Of a DNA stretch of 64,000 bases, positions 9,319 to 20,872 are shown piece by piece. The notes under the pieces were generated by a model. It saw only the letters and a program-made list of their open reading frames with translations. It did not search any database and was not told where the DNA came from. The DNA comes from Iris pallida (taxonomy: Eukaryota > Streptophyta > Magnoliopsida > Asparagales > Iridaceae), in the NCBI GenBank assembly GCA_029216955.1, contig JANAVB010009598.1, forward strand, positions 23,556,322-23,620,321, written 5' to 3'. The position numbers were made by a program, and so were the translations under genes. How positions within the stretch are numbered: the stretch's first letter is position 1; every line of letters begins with the position of its first letter.

Positions 9319-11503
9319 TTGATAAATATATTAAAGAAGGAGATAAAGAAATAATAATAAAAATAAAATAAAAAATAAACCCAAAAGTTCCCCCCCGAAC
9401 CCGAGCCCAGGCCCGATTCTTTGCAGCATACATATACGCAAGAGAGAGGCGGAGAAAGGGAGTGAACCCTAATAAAAACTATCGCGAACCCTAACCTAGC
9501 TGCGCGCCTTCACCTTCCTGACAACCCTCGACTTGACCAGCCACCGCGCGTCACCACAGCCACGCCGTAGCGCCGCTTGGCAGCAGTCAAACACGCGCGC
9601 GGGGCTGGAAGCAGAGCAGTCGCGACAGCAGGGTGAGATGGCAACACAACTTTGTCATTCGAATTCTTCGCACTCGCTGGTTCGTTTTACGAACCATTTC
9701 TTTCGGTACGATCCCAAACTATACTTCTATTTATGCCATCAATTAGTTTTATTTGAAACGGATTAAAACCTTGTGACAAATTGATGCAAACATCGACAAA
9801 AACCTGTTTTATAAATAGCAAACAGGACAGTCCCGACCCCGTTTTGGAAGACCAAAATTGGTCGACCCATTGAGCAATCCAGGAAACTAAACGAAGGCAA
9901 TCCTAGACAACCTATAAGGGGTGGAAATCTAACTGGTAGTTTTATCATTCATCGATTATGCACAATTTAATTCACTGTTATAGTTTGGAAAAAAATTAGT
10001 TTCGAAAACTTGAATTTTAGAAAAAAACCTCTGATACCATGTGCGTCCCGCCAATCCGTGCGACATGGTCACGAACCGAAAGCATTGAAAGATGTGTATC
10101 AATTTTGCGGGCGTGTGGGCTTTGACGGAATTCAAATTGGTTGCATGTGCGCGACGAATTTAATACGTATTCGTCGAAATTCACCCTATCAGCCTCTTTG
10201 CAAAATTTCAATTACTTTGTGCACGTTTGTCAAATCGAGACAAAACTTGTGCCGACATGACCATATAGTTTTTCTAGTCCTGTATGTCAAGTTTGGTCCG
10301 ATTCTGAGACGGTTGATCGGATCGCCATTTTGTGGGCCCCACGATCCGACTAAACGGGCAATTTTGTGCACGATCCGTCAGAATCCAACTTTGGACATAC
10401 GGTTGGGTTCGTATCAAAAAATTGGACCTATAGACATATAGTTTGACAACTTTAGAGACCATAGACTTTGGCACGCTTTTCGGTGCAAAGTGGATTAAAC
10501 GGTGGACATCATTTTAACCGAAAATTACTGTTTTGCCCCTGTATCCAGAATTGGATTTAAGGACAGGCAATTCTAGCTAGTTTGACTATTCTAAAAATAT
10601 TGGTAACATCTATTTCAGCATCCGGAGGCTTTTGCATGAGTTGGCTTTTGAGACTCATCCGAGTGGTTGTATTAGCGATTTCATCAGCTAAGGACCTCAG
10701 GCAAGTGCACTTTCTGATTGCTTTTCGATTGATAGTAGTTTATATATTTCATGTTTATACATATGTCTTGCTGCTTGTTGACATGCTCGTCACACAAAAA
10801 TTAGTATCATGGATCTCTACTTACTATATTTCGTGATTATCATGTTTTCGTGTTTCGTGACTTGTTCGAGTCCATGAGTACTAGTCGGAAGGGAAAATAT
10901 CTTACTAGATATGTGAACTACCCCTTACCCATCCCTCGTGTCTTTCGTGGAGAATAGCAGCTGCACACGACACGTGCAGGATACCTGATTTACCCCCTAG
11001 CCGTTCACATGTCGAAACTGATATTTCAAAACACATAGATAGTTATATTTTATTTGTTTTCTTGTTTTCTTCACCGCTTGCCATGACATCAGTTACTTTC
11101 TAGTTTTCAACTCACATATGTTATTTTTATGTCTTATAAATTCTATTGTGTTTTTGCATTGTCGTCGGTTTGTGTGCTTATTCCATTCCTGACAGGAAAC
11201 CAACATTTTTCAGGTTGACTGTGGCTTCTCTTTGCATTGGGAGATACGGGTATACTTGCAGGCTAAAACCTAGAATTTAGATAGATATGACATCATTTTC
11301 ATTGCTTGTAAGAACTTTGTACTTTTTTTAAATTTAAATCTTATAATAATTTGTAGATTTGATTTAGAAATGTGAATGAGAAATAAATGTAATATTTATG
11401 TGATTTTGAACATCATGGCCGTGACAACGTTCTACCGCCGACTCTACAGCGTAGGCTGGCTTGGACACGTCTCGTATCCGAAAAACGGGTACGGGTCGTG
11501 ACA
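9317..11503 (+). repeat. gypsy LTR, plus orientation, 3' part
   Basis: The right end reads GGGTACGGGTCGTGACA (ends 11503). It is preceded by a block reverse-complementary to the CAGCCTACGCCGCAGTGTCGGCGGTAG-type end (broken here as CCGCCGACTCTAC and GCGTAGGCTGG) seen at 16636, 32518 and other LTRs. AACCCTAACC-like leader sequence lies near 9480-9500. A splice-acceptor-like module lies at 11188-11213. The left end is missing, probably lost at the TA repeat. No coding sequence seen; small frames here are chance. Confidence 0.6.
11188..11213 (+). promoter_or_regulatory. branch-point plus 3' splice-site-like module
   Basis: CCTGACAGG followed, 21 nt after the branch-type A, by CATTTTTCAG. It has the same layout and distance from the LTR end as modules in four other LTR groups of this window. 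Confidence 0.4.
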
Positions 11504-12308
11504 CGGCGCCAGGGAGAGAGGTAGCGCCAGGGTTAGCATGGCGCCAGGTGGCGCACGCTCGGTAGGATGGCGCGACGGCAAGGGGCGCACGGACACTGGG
11601 ATGGCACAACGCTAAAGAGCGCAGGCTAAAAGGTGCGGTGCTAAAGCGCACGCAATCGAAATGGCACGGTACTAAGGGGCGCGTGTGCACTGCTCATCTT
11701 CTCCAACAGCAACGAAAGTGCTTGGTTGAACCCATAAACTTCAAAAGGCCATAACTCCCTCAAAGCAAGTCGGAATCGAGACTTCTAAGGGTCTAAATTG
11801 TGTAAAATTGAATTTTCCACAACATAGAACCATTAGATCTCAGAAATAACAAGGTTTAAGAGATCAAAACCAAGAAAAACCGAAAGAACTATAAACTTAG
11901 ATCTACCAAAATCCATCCATCAAAACCAAAAATGTCAAGTTCTAAAGAGGCTTAGAATTATGCAAGAAAGAGAATGGAACAATAAAACTTGAGATCTATC
12001 ATGAAGCAAGTTATACTTGCTTAGGGCTTCTATGTAGGTGAAGAGGAGTAAATGAAGAAGAAGAAGAAATAAATGAGAAGTAATGGAGGAGAAAGAGAGA
12101 GAGAGAGGAGTTGACTTATATATCAACCTCTCCATCTCAATCCAACCAACCCAAACCAAACCAAACCAAAAAGAGCCAAGCCAAGTCGAACCAAAATAAA
12201 CCAAGCCAAAGCTAAGCAAGACAAGTCAAAAAATATGGGTCACTTGACAAATGTCAAAAATTCGTACACGCATACTGAAAATACGTATAACAAAAAATGG
12301 GAGTGACA
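11504..12308 (-). repeat. LTR-like segment, minus orientation
   Basis: The minus strand begins TGTCACTCCCATTTTTTG at 12308, like the TGTCACTACC start of the Tekay LTR. It has a TATA box (GATATATAAGTC, 12113-12124) followed by a CT-rich leader. The other end is unclear. GGCGCCAGG-like units repeat at 11502-11560. No gene seen. Confidence 0.45.
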
Positions 12309-15300
12309 ACAGCAGACTGCGACTCGGCGAGTGTCACATTCTGCTCCCGTAGGAGCGATCATCCTCGCTAAGGTATGATGCTGCATGAGCCTAGATTGCG
12401 CTCGTGCAAGGCGGGTTCCATAATGGTTGATTTCAGCGATTGCAACAGGGTCGTCCTACAGAAGTCCCAAGCAGAGACATTGAATAATAGCAGCAGAAAT
12501 TTAGAACAAAATACAAGTTACTCAAAAGAAGCTCTTTATTGATATTGAAACAAAGGTTACAATGGGGTGCAAGGCCAAGATTACAAGTCACTCAAGCTCA
12601 CTCTTATCACATTATAAGTCACTCAGCTCTCTCTCATCTCTCAATATAAGTCTTGAGCTAGCGGATGCTTCGGAAGGCGACGTCCATACATTATGTCCCG
12701 TATAAGTCTTGACTCCATGCGGTCGCACGCTTTGAATCGCCAAGGAACTCCGTGCCTCGACGCATCCAAGCGAGCTCCGTGCCACGAGCTTCTGCCTGTG
12801 CCTGCACATAAAAACTATATGGGTGTCAGTACTCAACTGTACTGGTGGAATGAGCTCCTCGTCCACCCATACAAAACTGATACGTTTGATTTAGTTTGTG
12901 CAGCATAGTCCCTTTATGATTGTCTTACTAGTCTTGCCTTAGGATCAGTTTTAGGACAGACGCCTTGGCCTATTTTGTGTCTCAAGACCATCCCGTGCTT
13001 GCAGCAACACCGTTAACTTATCAAGTCATGCTTGCCCTTCAGCACATAATCAGAGACGCACTGCACAATAGTACCCAATTCCTTGTGACCGTGCTACAAA
13101 TCTACCGTACCGTGCCTCGCAACTCAGTATGACTTAACCATATTGCCGCCTTGCGGCCCTTGCTACTTTGATCACCAACTGACCCAAATCAAGACTTGTG
13201 GGCTAAATGTCACTCGACCGACTTTGCCTTGCGGCATTTTCTAACTTAAACTTAAGACAACTCAATCATAACTATGCAACTTATATGCCGACAACATAAG
13301 ACTCGACGCCACATCTCGTGCCGAAGCACATCGCCTACGTTGCAACCAAATCTTAGGCCCAATATTGTGTTCTAACTGTACACACACATTCAACTTAACT
13401 CAGTCCAAAGGCACACATGCGGATTACCGCCGTGCCGACTCATCTATATGAATTGGTCACTGGCTCCCAGAGCCATTATGGACTCTCTTTTAGCTGGTAT
13501 AGGATGGTCCGGTCAAAGCGGATAGCTAGCCCCAATGAGCGTCCACCGAATACTTTGCCCCAGGCTCAGCTATCCCGCTCACATTCACCTACGGTTTCCT
13601 TCTAGGCCGGAATGGTACTGCTGTGGCCCCAGATTATCGTCCGAGAAAACAAATTTACCTTGTCGACGAGTTGTCCATGACCATGCAAGACTCGACTCAA
13701 ACTGACGTCTCACACAATCATTCTACCTCTAGTGTTACCATCTCTTTTAGGGCCAAGTTCAATACTTCTCACATCTGAGATCTTGCCTCGATGACCCGGT
13801 CGTGAGTATTCTTCCTTCTTGTCCTATCATTTTATTCAACTCAGGAACGACTATTTGAAAGCCCTCCTTCTAACTCAATTTACTCAATCGTGGCTCGTAC
13901 CTTAAAAACACTAAGTCCGTGACATTGTGTCTTAAACCAACTTAAACTCTATGCGACACCACCGCCCAAGTCATACTCCATATGACGGGCCTTCAGACCA
14001 TAAGACTATGTGGTTATACCCAGCCATAGAACTCATAGGACCGTGCTTGGAATGACTTAGGTCGACCACCATCACTTTGCCTAACTTAATCAAGCCTACA
14101 ACTTAACCTAAGAGACGAGCAAAGACTATGTCAAGCCTTGCATCGTGGAAGCGTGCATGCTTTATTGAGCATTTATGCAGAACCAATAGGGCGGACAAAG
14201 GCTATGCCAAGCCTTGGACAATAGATCATGCATGCTTTATCAAGCATTCATGCGGGCGACGCCTATGACTTAGGCTAACTCATAGTTTGTGTCAAAAACA
14301 AACTTTTCCTTCTCCCAAACCACGGGACGAAAGACCAAGTATTATTTTCAAAGCACGCCGTGCACCAACTCTAAGCCAACCGTTGGACCTTTCCATATTC
14401 TAACTCAATTCGACCCTTCGGGATTACTCCCTTTGGCTATGTAAATTTTTCTCTTTTATTATCAAGCCTACTTGTGCAAGTTGACAACAGGCGATTTATT
14501 ATGTGAAGGCTATGATGAGGCAACTTCACCGAAACTATCCCACCTGAGCGAACGGTCGTCTCGACCGAGCGATGTCTTTGAGCAGCCGTTGCAAGGCTAA
14601 GTCCGAACGCCATCGGCGTTTCGATTCCTTCGATTGACTGAGCGGGATGGGGCACTACAGCGAGTGAGCTCCATATAAGAGTCCCTTCGACGGAATAGGC
14701 CTGCTATATGGTTTTCTTAAAGTTTTTGCTGCTTGGTTTTGATGAATGTGTTTTCTCATCGATTTCTGCATTCATTCTAAGAATTTTGAAACGAAGGATT
14801 AAAAAAGGAATTCTGATAAATGTTGGTGACATTGCAGGAGCTCGCGTAACTGAAGCTTGAATATTGTGAAGCGCTCTGACTCTCGGCATGATCAAATACT
14901 TAGTGGGTGGTTCGGCCCCTTCTTTTTTACTCATTTCTGCAAATAAAATTCTTGTTGTCTCGAACTTATTCAAATCAACGATGCCAAGTTAAATTCATGC
15001 CAAATCACTAAGATCAAGACTCGGGATAACTGTATCGATTTAGAGTAATTTACTCTAAAAATATAAGTTTCATATCAAAAAGCAAAAAGTTAAAGTTCTA
15101 GAAAAGAGATAGACTATTTCATGATCTCCAAAATAAAATGAAACGTTAGTAGCGACATATGGTGCCTCGGAAGATTTGGTGCCTACGAGACACCAAATCA
15201 GAAGTACGACTTTGGAAAAAATGAGTTGTTGAATGAGTTGGAAAAATGATAATGCTGCTCAATATTGCCCATGCTATGCAATCTGTTTCATTATTTAAAC

Positions 15301-15502
15301 TGTTCACGCATTGACATGGTGATGGACAACTTGTGCACAAGTTTAATTTTCCTCGAAATGGTATTCGGGGCGTTGGAACCTAATCGACCTAGGGGGAATA
15401 TAAATTCGTGCTTCGATGCGAAGCATTACGGGACCTCAAGTAGCACTTGCAACCCAAGCTGAAAGGGCGCATCACAATGCCATATAAAGGTCCCTCGTGG
15501 TG
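12309..15502. other. unassigned DNA, no gene recognised
   Basis: About 3.2 kb with only short chance frames. It contains an imperfect tandem duplication (14121-14272), repeated GCCTTGCGGC words (13145, 13226) and a perfect 9-bp hairpin (15173-15199). The style suggests remnants of old LTR elements, but no end, primer site or domain is readable. Confidence 0.5.
14121..14272 (+). repeat. imperfect tandem duplication, about 76-bp unit
   Basis: Both units start AAAG(A/G)CTATG(T/C)CAAGCC and contain GCATGCTTTAT followed by AGCATT. Unit two starts at 14197. Confidence 0.65.
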
Positions 15503-16262
15503 TGTAACACCAATGACCACATATAAGATAGTAGCATGCTCGCCTATTGTCTTATGTAGATGGAAATTATAATCTCTATTTTATGTAAGGATAAGCATGG
15601 TCGTAGTAAGAACTGAGATAAACTGCTATATTTTTCAGTATGCTATTACTGTTTCAAAGAAGGTTATCAATATGAACTAAATTTATTTAGTTCTAAATAG
15701 AAAAAAAACTTTAATGCATACCTACTTGAATAATCAGGGTCGGATTAGACAAGTGGGTTTATCCCGCTCAGTAGTGTATTCCCAAGTGTACTAGTCCCCC
15801 AACTCCATAGGTGACGAAAACTCTGGGGGTGCACGGTGCTAAGCCAAAGCTGAAGTTTAGAGAGACGTTTTGAAGCTCTTCCTATTTTGAAGCCAATTCA
15901 TCGAAGGCTTTCAATGTATAAAAAGGTGTGAATGTATGGAACGACAAGTATTAGTTCAAGCATCTTGTCGAGTATTTTATTTTGTTTAGACTAAATATAG
16001 CCGCAACGACATATCCAATATAATATGATTTGCACTTAGTTGTAAGCTATCAATGAAAGCGTATTTCTATCTTCCTAACGGAGTATTCAATTCTCTACAA
16101 TTTGTGAAGTTTTAACTTGGTATTTCAAAAGTGTATCAAATGTAATATTCTTGCCATGTACGAGTGCAATTCCAAACTCGTACGACAACACACCATAGCA
16201 AGGACAAACGATTCGGCATAATCGATGCAAGGATGAATGTCTTGTTGAATTGGGGCATGACA
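15503..16262 (+). repeat. putative 5' LTR of a plus-strand gypsy element
   Basis: The right end is firm: GGGGCATGACA ends at 16262, followed by a primer-binding site. The left end TGTAACACC at 15503 is only a candidate, since no second LTR is visible. TATAAAAAGG lies at 15917-15926. Confidence 0.5.
15917..15926 (+). promoter_or_regulatory. TATA box of the plus-strand gypsy LTR
   Basis: TATAAAAAGG, about 340 bp before the LTR end, directs rightward transcription through the primer site. Confidence 0.6.
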
Positions 16263-16265
16263 AAT

Positions 16266-16277
16266 TGGTATCAGAGC
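16266..16277 (+). promoter_or_regulatory. primer-binding site, initiator-Met tRNA
   Basis: TGGTATCAGAGC starts three bases after the LTR end (CAAAT separates them). It proves a plus-strand LTR element here. Confidence 0.9.
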
Positions 16278-16451
16278 ACGGTTCAATTTTTTCGAATTTT
16301 TAAAAAATGTTTCATTTGGAATATTGGTTGCGATTAGTCAATTGACTGCTTGTCTACATGCTGCGTGAAATAAAAGTTCCTTATAGGCAAGCCCGTAGAT
16401 ATTTTAAAAATACTAACAGGTTTACTTTGTTTTGTATAATTGACTGAGAAA

Positions 16452-16635
16452 AATAATCCCATCACAACAATCAACGATGTGGATAGTTTGACTAGTTCGG
16501 AGGGTACTGGCCCTAGCAAGACTACGATAGAGAGTTTGTTGCACTTGATGGAGGTGCAATAATAACAGCTTCAGGTGCAGATCCAAGCCTAATTTGGTGC
16601 GCAGCAGAAGCAGATGGATTCCCTAATGTGGATTG
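16452..16635 (+). pseudogene. gag: gypsy gag N-terminal remnant, first part
   Basis: One frame reads through a Ser/Thr-rich start into TIESLLHLMEVQ, two adjacent stops, then Gln-rich QLQVQIQ and QQKQMDSLM. This is the look of a gypsy gag N-terminus before the capsid core. It is cut at 16635 by the LARD and resumes in frame at 28253. Three stops show it was dead or decayed after insertion. Confidence 0.5.
16631..16635. repeat. target site duplication GATTG, left
   Basis: Matches 28253-28257 on the other side of the LARD. Confidence 0.93.
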
Positions 16636-17035
16636 TGTCACGACCCGCACCCTAGACTAAGGCACGAGACGTGGGTACGTCCAGCCTACGCCGCAGTGTC
16701 GGCGGTAGAACGCTGTCCTAGGTCTCATGCATCTAACAGTATAAGGCTAAGCAGTTTATACTCCCCGAATGGGGGTGACATAGCAGAATGTAAACTCAAT
16801 CACATCTAAGGTAGAGCATAATGGAAGATAGATAAAACATGAAATCCAAAAGAGATACAGCAGATAGTAGTCTAAGTGTCTAAGATACACAACCCAGAAA
16901 TACATCTCAAAGCTCAAATACAGTAATCCATAAATACAACTCAAGACAACTGAAAATAAGCTATAAGCAAAACCCTAGCTATCTATACAACCTCTACTAT
17001 GTCTCCTCTAGGCTAGTAGGCAACCTCCAGGCTAT

Positions 17036-17065
17036 CTGTAAAATTTATCAACAGGTCCAGTCAGG
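17036..17065 (-). promoter_or_regulatory. branch-point plus 3' splice-site-like module, LARD LTR
   Basis: The minus strand reads CCTGACTGG, then AAATTTTACAG 25 nt after the branch-type A. A candidate donor CCCAATAG|GTAAAA lies 2.87 kb upstream at 19903. Copy in the other LTR at 24331-24360. Confidence 0.45.
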
Positions 17066-18212
17066 ACAGGAGCGAGCACAATACATCTCAACAGTTCATA
17101 GCAGGTTAGAAAATATAATCATGCAGTAAAGTAAAATACAGGTACTGAAAGAAATATAGTATGTAAACAGAGAGAGAACTGTAATAGAAATATCTACTAT
17201 ACATAGAGAACTAACAGTGGCTAGTGAGTCAGAGTACAATATAGACATGTAAATGGCATAGGAGATTCTGATGAGACACTACAGAGTGATTCTGATAAGA
17301 TACTACTTGGGTAATATTCACATGTCTACTTCTACTGCCCCGTACCCCCAATCAATATACAAGGATCCAGCCAGGTTATGTTATGATTCCATGCAATGGC
17401 CCACAAGGGGTGATACATGGATGCCCATAAATGGGTGATTCTAGAAATGCCCATAAATGGGTGATTCAAGGAGACTCTGTGATCATTAGAGTACATGTCA
17501 CAAGTGATCAATGAACCAAGAAGCATAGTGATACACAATGTAAGTGAAACGCACAGAACATGTAATATCCGATGCTTCTAAAGGATAACATCTGAAGAAA
17601 GGATCCATATAGTACCAATCCGTGTTACCAACGTGACAGTATCAAGTAAAGTAATTTAAAGCAGGAAAATAATTCTAAACATGATATAAAATGATCAGAG
17701 AATGTACTCGCCCGGTATCCTGAATGTTCGAAGAGAATATACTGTCCGAGGAGTGGTATCTGTCTCCTATAGAACGATACAAGTCACAACAAGTCTAAAA
17801 TAAGGAAATAGACTGCTACAATGCATCTACATGAAGTTTGGGGTCAATCTAGGCTAAAGTCAACCTTTGGTCAACTCTAGTCAACTAGACTAGTCAAACT
17901 AGGTCAACTAGGTCAAACCTAAACCAAACAAGTCTATACTAGTATATTCTAGGCCTAATCAAGAATAAACAAGTCTAACTAAACTCTCACTAGGCAAACA
18001 GACACACCATAGGCTAAGAGCCCTAGGCTATAGGCTATATCATGCCTAAGCCAAACCACAAACACATATACACATAACAATATATATATCTAATATATTG
18101 TAGTACACTCACAACATATAGGCTACCTATATGTACATCCCACATATATATATGCATCACTATTCACATATTCATATACATAGATATATATAGGAAAGCT
18201 ATATATATAGGC

Positions 18213-18219
<7 letters not shown>

Positions 18220-18289
<70 letters not shown>
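18220..18289. repeat. (TA)n(GA)n microsatellite in LARD LTR
   Basis: TA repeat to 18262, then GA repeat to 18289. The partner tract at 25558-25664 is longer. Confidence 0.9.
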
Positions 18290-18296
<7 letters not shown>

Positions 18297-18454
18297 GTAA
18301 AAGAGTAAGTGAGTATGTGTATGTTTGGCATGTGTGTGAAAGGATATGTGTTAATGTTCTAAAATTTAGTGATAGGTATGTGTATGTGACATGGGATACA
18401 TGATGTCAAAGGGTGTATGAATGCATGTGTGTAAAAATTTATAGGTTAACTCAG

Positions 18455-19160
18455 TTTATAGAAATACATACATACATACTTACCTTGTATACATGCATAT
18501 ATACATATCATGTATATTACATTTACATGATACATACATGTATACTTGTATTATATTATACTTACATTCATGCATATTAGATACTTGTATTTATATTAAC
18601 ATATTGCAAACATTTATTTCATTCATGCATCTATGCATTACCTACATGTTTTATACATATGCATACATTGTATATTCATATCATTTCATACATTAACATA
18701 GAGACATACAAACATGCACACATTATATATTTTATACCTTGCATTACCTTACATATCATGTTATATATTATCATTCATTCCTTTCATATATTACATTCTA
18801 TATTACCTATATACATGTATTTCCTCCATTCATTCATGCTTGCATCATATACTCTACATTACCATACATGTTATCATTATATATTGTATTACAATATTTA
18901 TACATTATGCATTCATATCTATCATTACATATATGTTATGCATTCATATCTAGCATTCATTATATACTTTCATGCATACATTGTATATCATTCTTTCATT
19001 CATGCATTGCTTATATGCATTATATTAATTGCATTCCTACATGCTTGCATTCAACCATATACATACATTAATGTAAAGAGGATATATATCATATATATAT
19101 ATATATCATTTCATTCATCTAACATATCATGTATTACATACTCTATATTCATTTAATATC
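18455..19160. repeat. CATA/CATT-rich low-complexity tract in LARD LTR
   Basis: Dominated by ACATA, CATTCATGCAT and TATA words. Its long open frames (Tyr/Ile/His-rich) come from composition. The copy in the other LTR is at about 25840-26530. Confidence 0.85.
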
Positions 19161-20872
19161 CATACTACATAGGCTCATAGGTTACACAAAATGGATATAT
19201 CGTATAGTCACTCTTCTACTTAAAACCAATACTGTACCAATTGGGAATTCACTAAATTCTAGGATTAAAGTATGTCGTAGCCCTTTGTATTAGCTTTCCA
19301 AAACTATAAACGGATCGCATTTTCATGTCCGGAAGCTCCCGAAATTACAAAAATACCGAAACGCGTTCGTCTTTCGTACAGCTGACACTCAAATAATTCT
19401 ACAGAAAGTTGAAGAAGGAATTTGGATTATTAAAACATATATTTGGAAATCTAACTTCGATAAGGTTCTTCTAAAAAAAGGAAGATAAATCGGAGTTCTA
19501 AGCTAAAAGTTATGACATTTCTAAGTTGCTTTGGTTAATAAAAACGTGGATGAAAATTATGACAGATTTGACAAAAGAACACATATAGGCCAAGATACTT
19601 GGATACAAACATAGGTATCCAAATGAAACTCATTCTAACCATCCTAACTAAGATCAATCCACTCTCTAACCATTATAAAACTGAATTTAAATATCTATTT
19701 AAACTATTATCATATATACATACACATGGGGTGTCCTAATTTGGGATCTATCAAGTAGGACACAAGATACATATCTAAAATTCTCAAGAGAGCTCCAAAT
19801 GGCCTCAAATTTGAATCTAAATGGGACACATGCATAAGGATGGATCCTACGGATTCAAACTAATTTATATGCAAAGAAAATCGATTTAGAGGATGGGTTT
19901 TACCTATTGGGAGTGGAATCCCAATAAAATTCTTTAGGACACGGCTTCGATACGAAGATCCTTCAAAGTGGACACTCCTTCTTGCACTCCTCTTCCAATC
20001 CTTGGTAGCACCCTTCCCTTGGAGAATGGAAATGATTGAGGGAAGGTTTGGTGAAGGAATGATTTGATTTGGAGATCAAATCAATGGGAAGGCTCTCTAA
20101 AATTGGGGAAGAACAAAAGGAAAATAAAAGAGGCAAGATTGTAATGAATGAAATGAATCATTCTCTCCTAAAGGTGGCTGCCATAAAGAGTCCATTAGGG
20201 CTAATGGAAAATGTCCTAATTGCCCATCTCTAGTCTCATATGGTTAAGTCTAGACTAGGTTCAAGTTTGGGGTCAAAATGATCTAGTTTTGAGTCTCTAA
20301 CTTAACCATTCTAACATGATAAAAATTAGTTTAATTAACTAACTTAATGTTGGGTCTTGTGAGCCATGCTTAACTTAATATTGGGTCTCATCTAGAGTTC
20401 AAGCTACCCGGGTCACAATACAAGTCGAAACGAGACGAAACTCAAACCCGACTAAACAAATCAAATAAAAATAATATTAAAAATATAAAATTTTCCCAAA
20501 ATATTAAAATATAAAAAATGACCAAAATCATAATACATCAATTTAAATATTATTAAAATAATCTAAAATTCACCAATTAATCAAAATTCTAAATAATTCA
20601 AAAGTCACGAAATAACTAAAATACCCTTAGCCTAAAAAGTTGTAAATAGTTATTCTAATCACATGGTTAGGTCCCCATGTTCATGGTTAGTCTCTAAGCT
20701 TAGCAAAACTTAGGATTAACTAGTTAACCATCAAAATCACAATTCAACATTTTAAATAGTTTTAAATTGATTAAAAAATTACCAAAAATTATAACATGAG
20801 TTAAATCCTATTATCGATTAATCAAAATTATAAAATTTAAAAATTACCCTCATTTGGAAATTGGGTGTTACA

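Larger units (their letters stand above)
16636..20872 (-). repeat. LARD 3' LTR (4237 bp)
   Basis: Ends TGTCACGACCC (plus-strand left) and GGGTGTTACA (right). Content from left: the CAGCCTACGCCGCAG block, a splice-acceptor-like module (17036-17065), a short CCCATAAATGGGTGATTC tandem repeat (17424-17466), TA/GA repeats, a CATA-rich tract (18455-19160) and an AT-rich 5' part. Small reading frames here are not genes. Confidence 0.92.

Noticed and set aside
10010..10474. 143-codon plus-strand frame and its antisense partners
   Set aside because: No recognisable domain, open on both strands, inside an LTR segment.
18659..19156. Long Tyr/Ile/His-rich open frames (also at 26039-26491)
   Set aside because: They lie in a CATA/TATA low-complexity tract where stops are rare in several frames at once; three overlapping frames are open together, and there is no domain.
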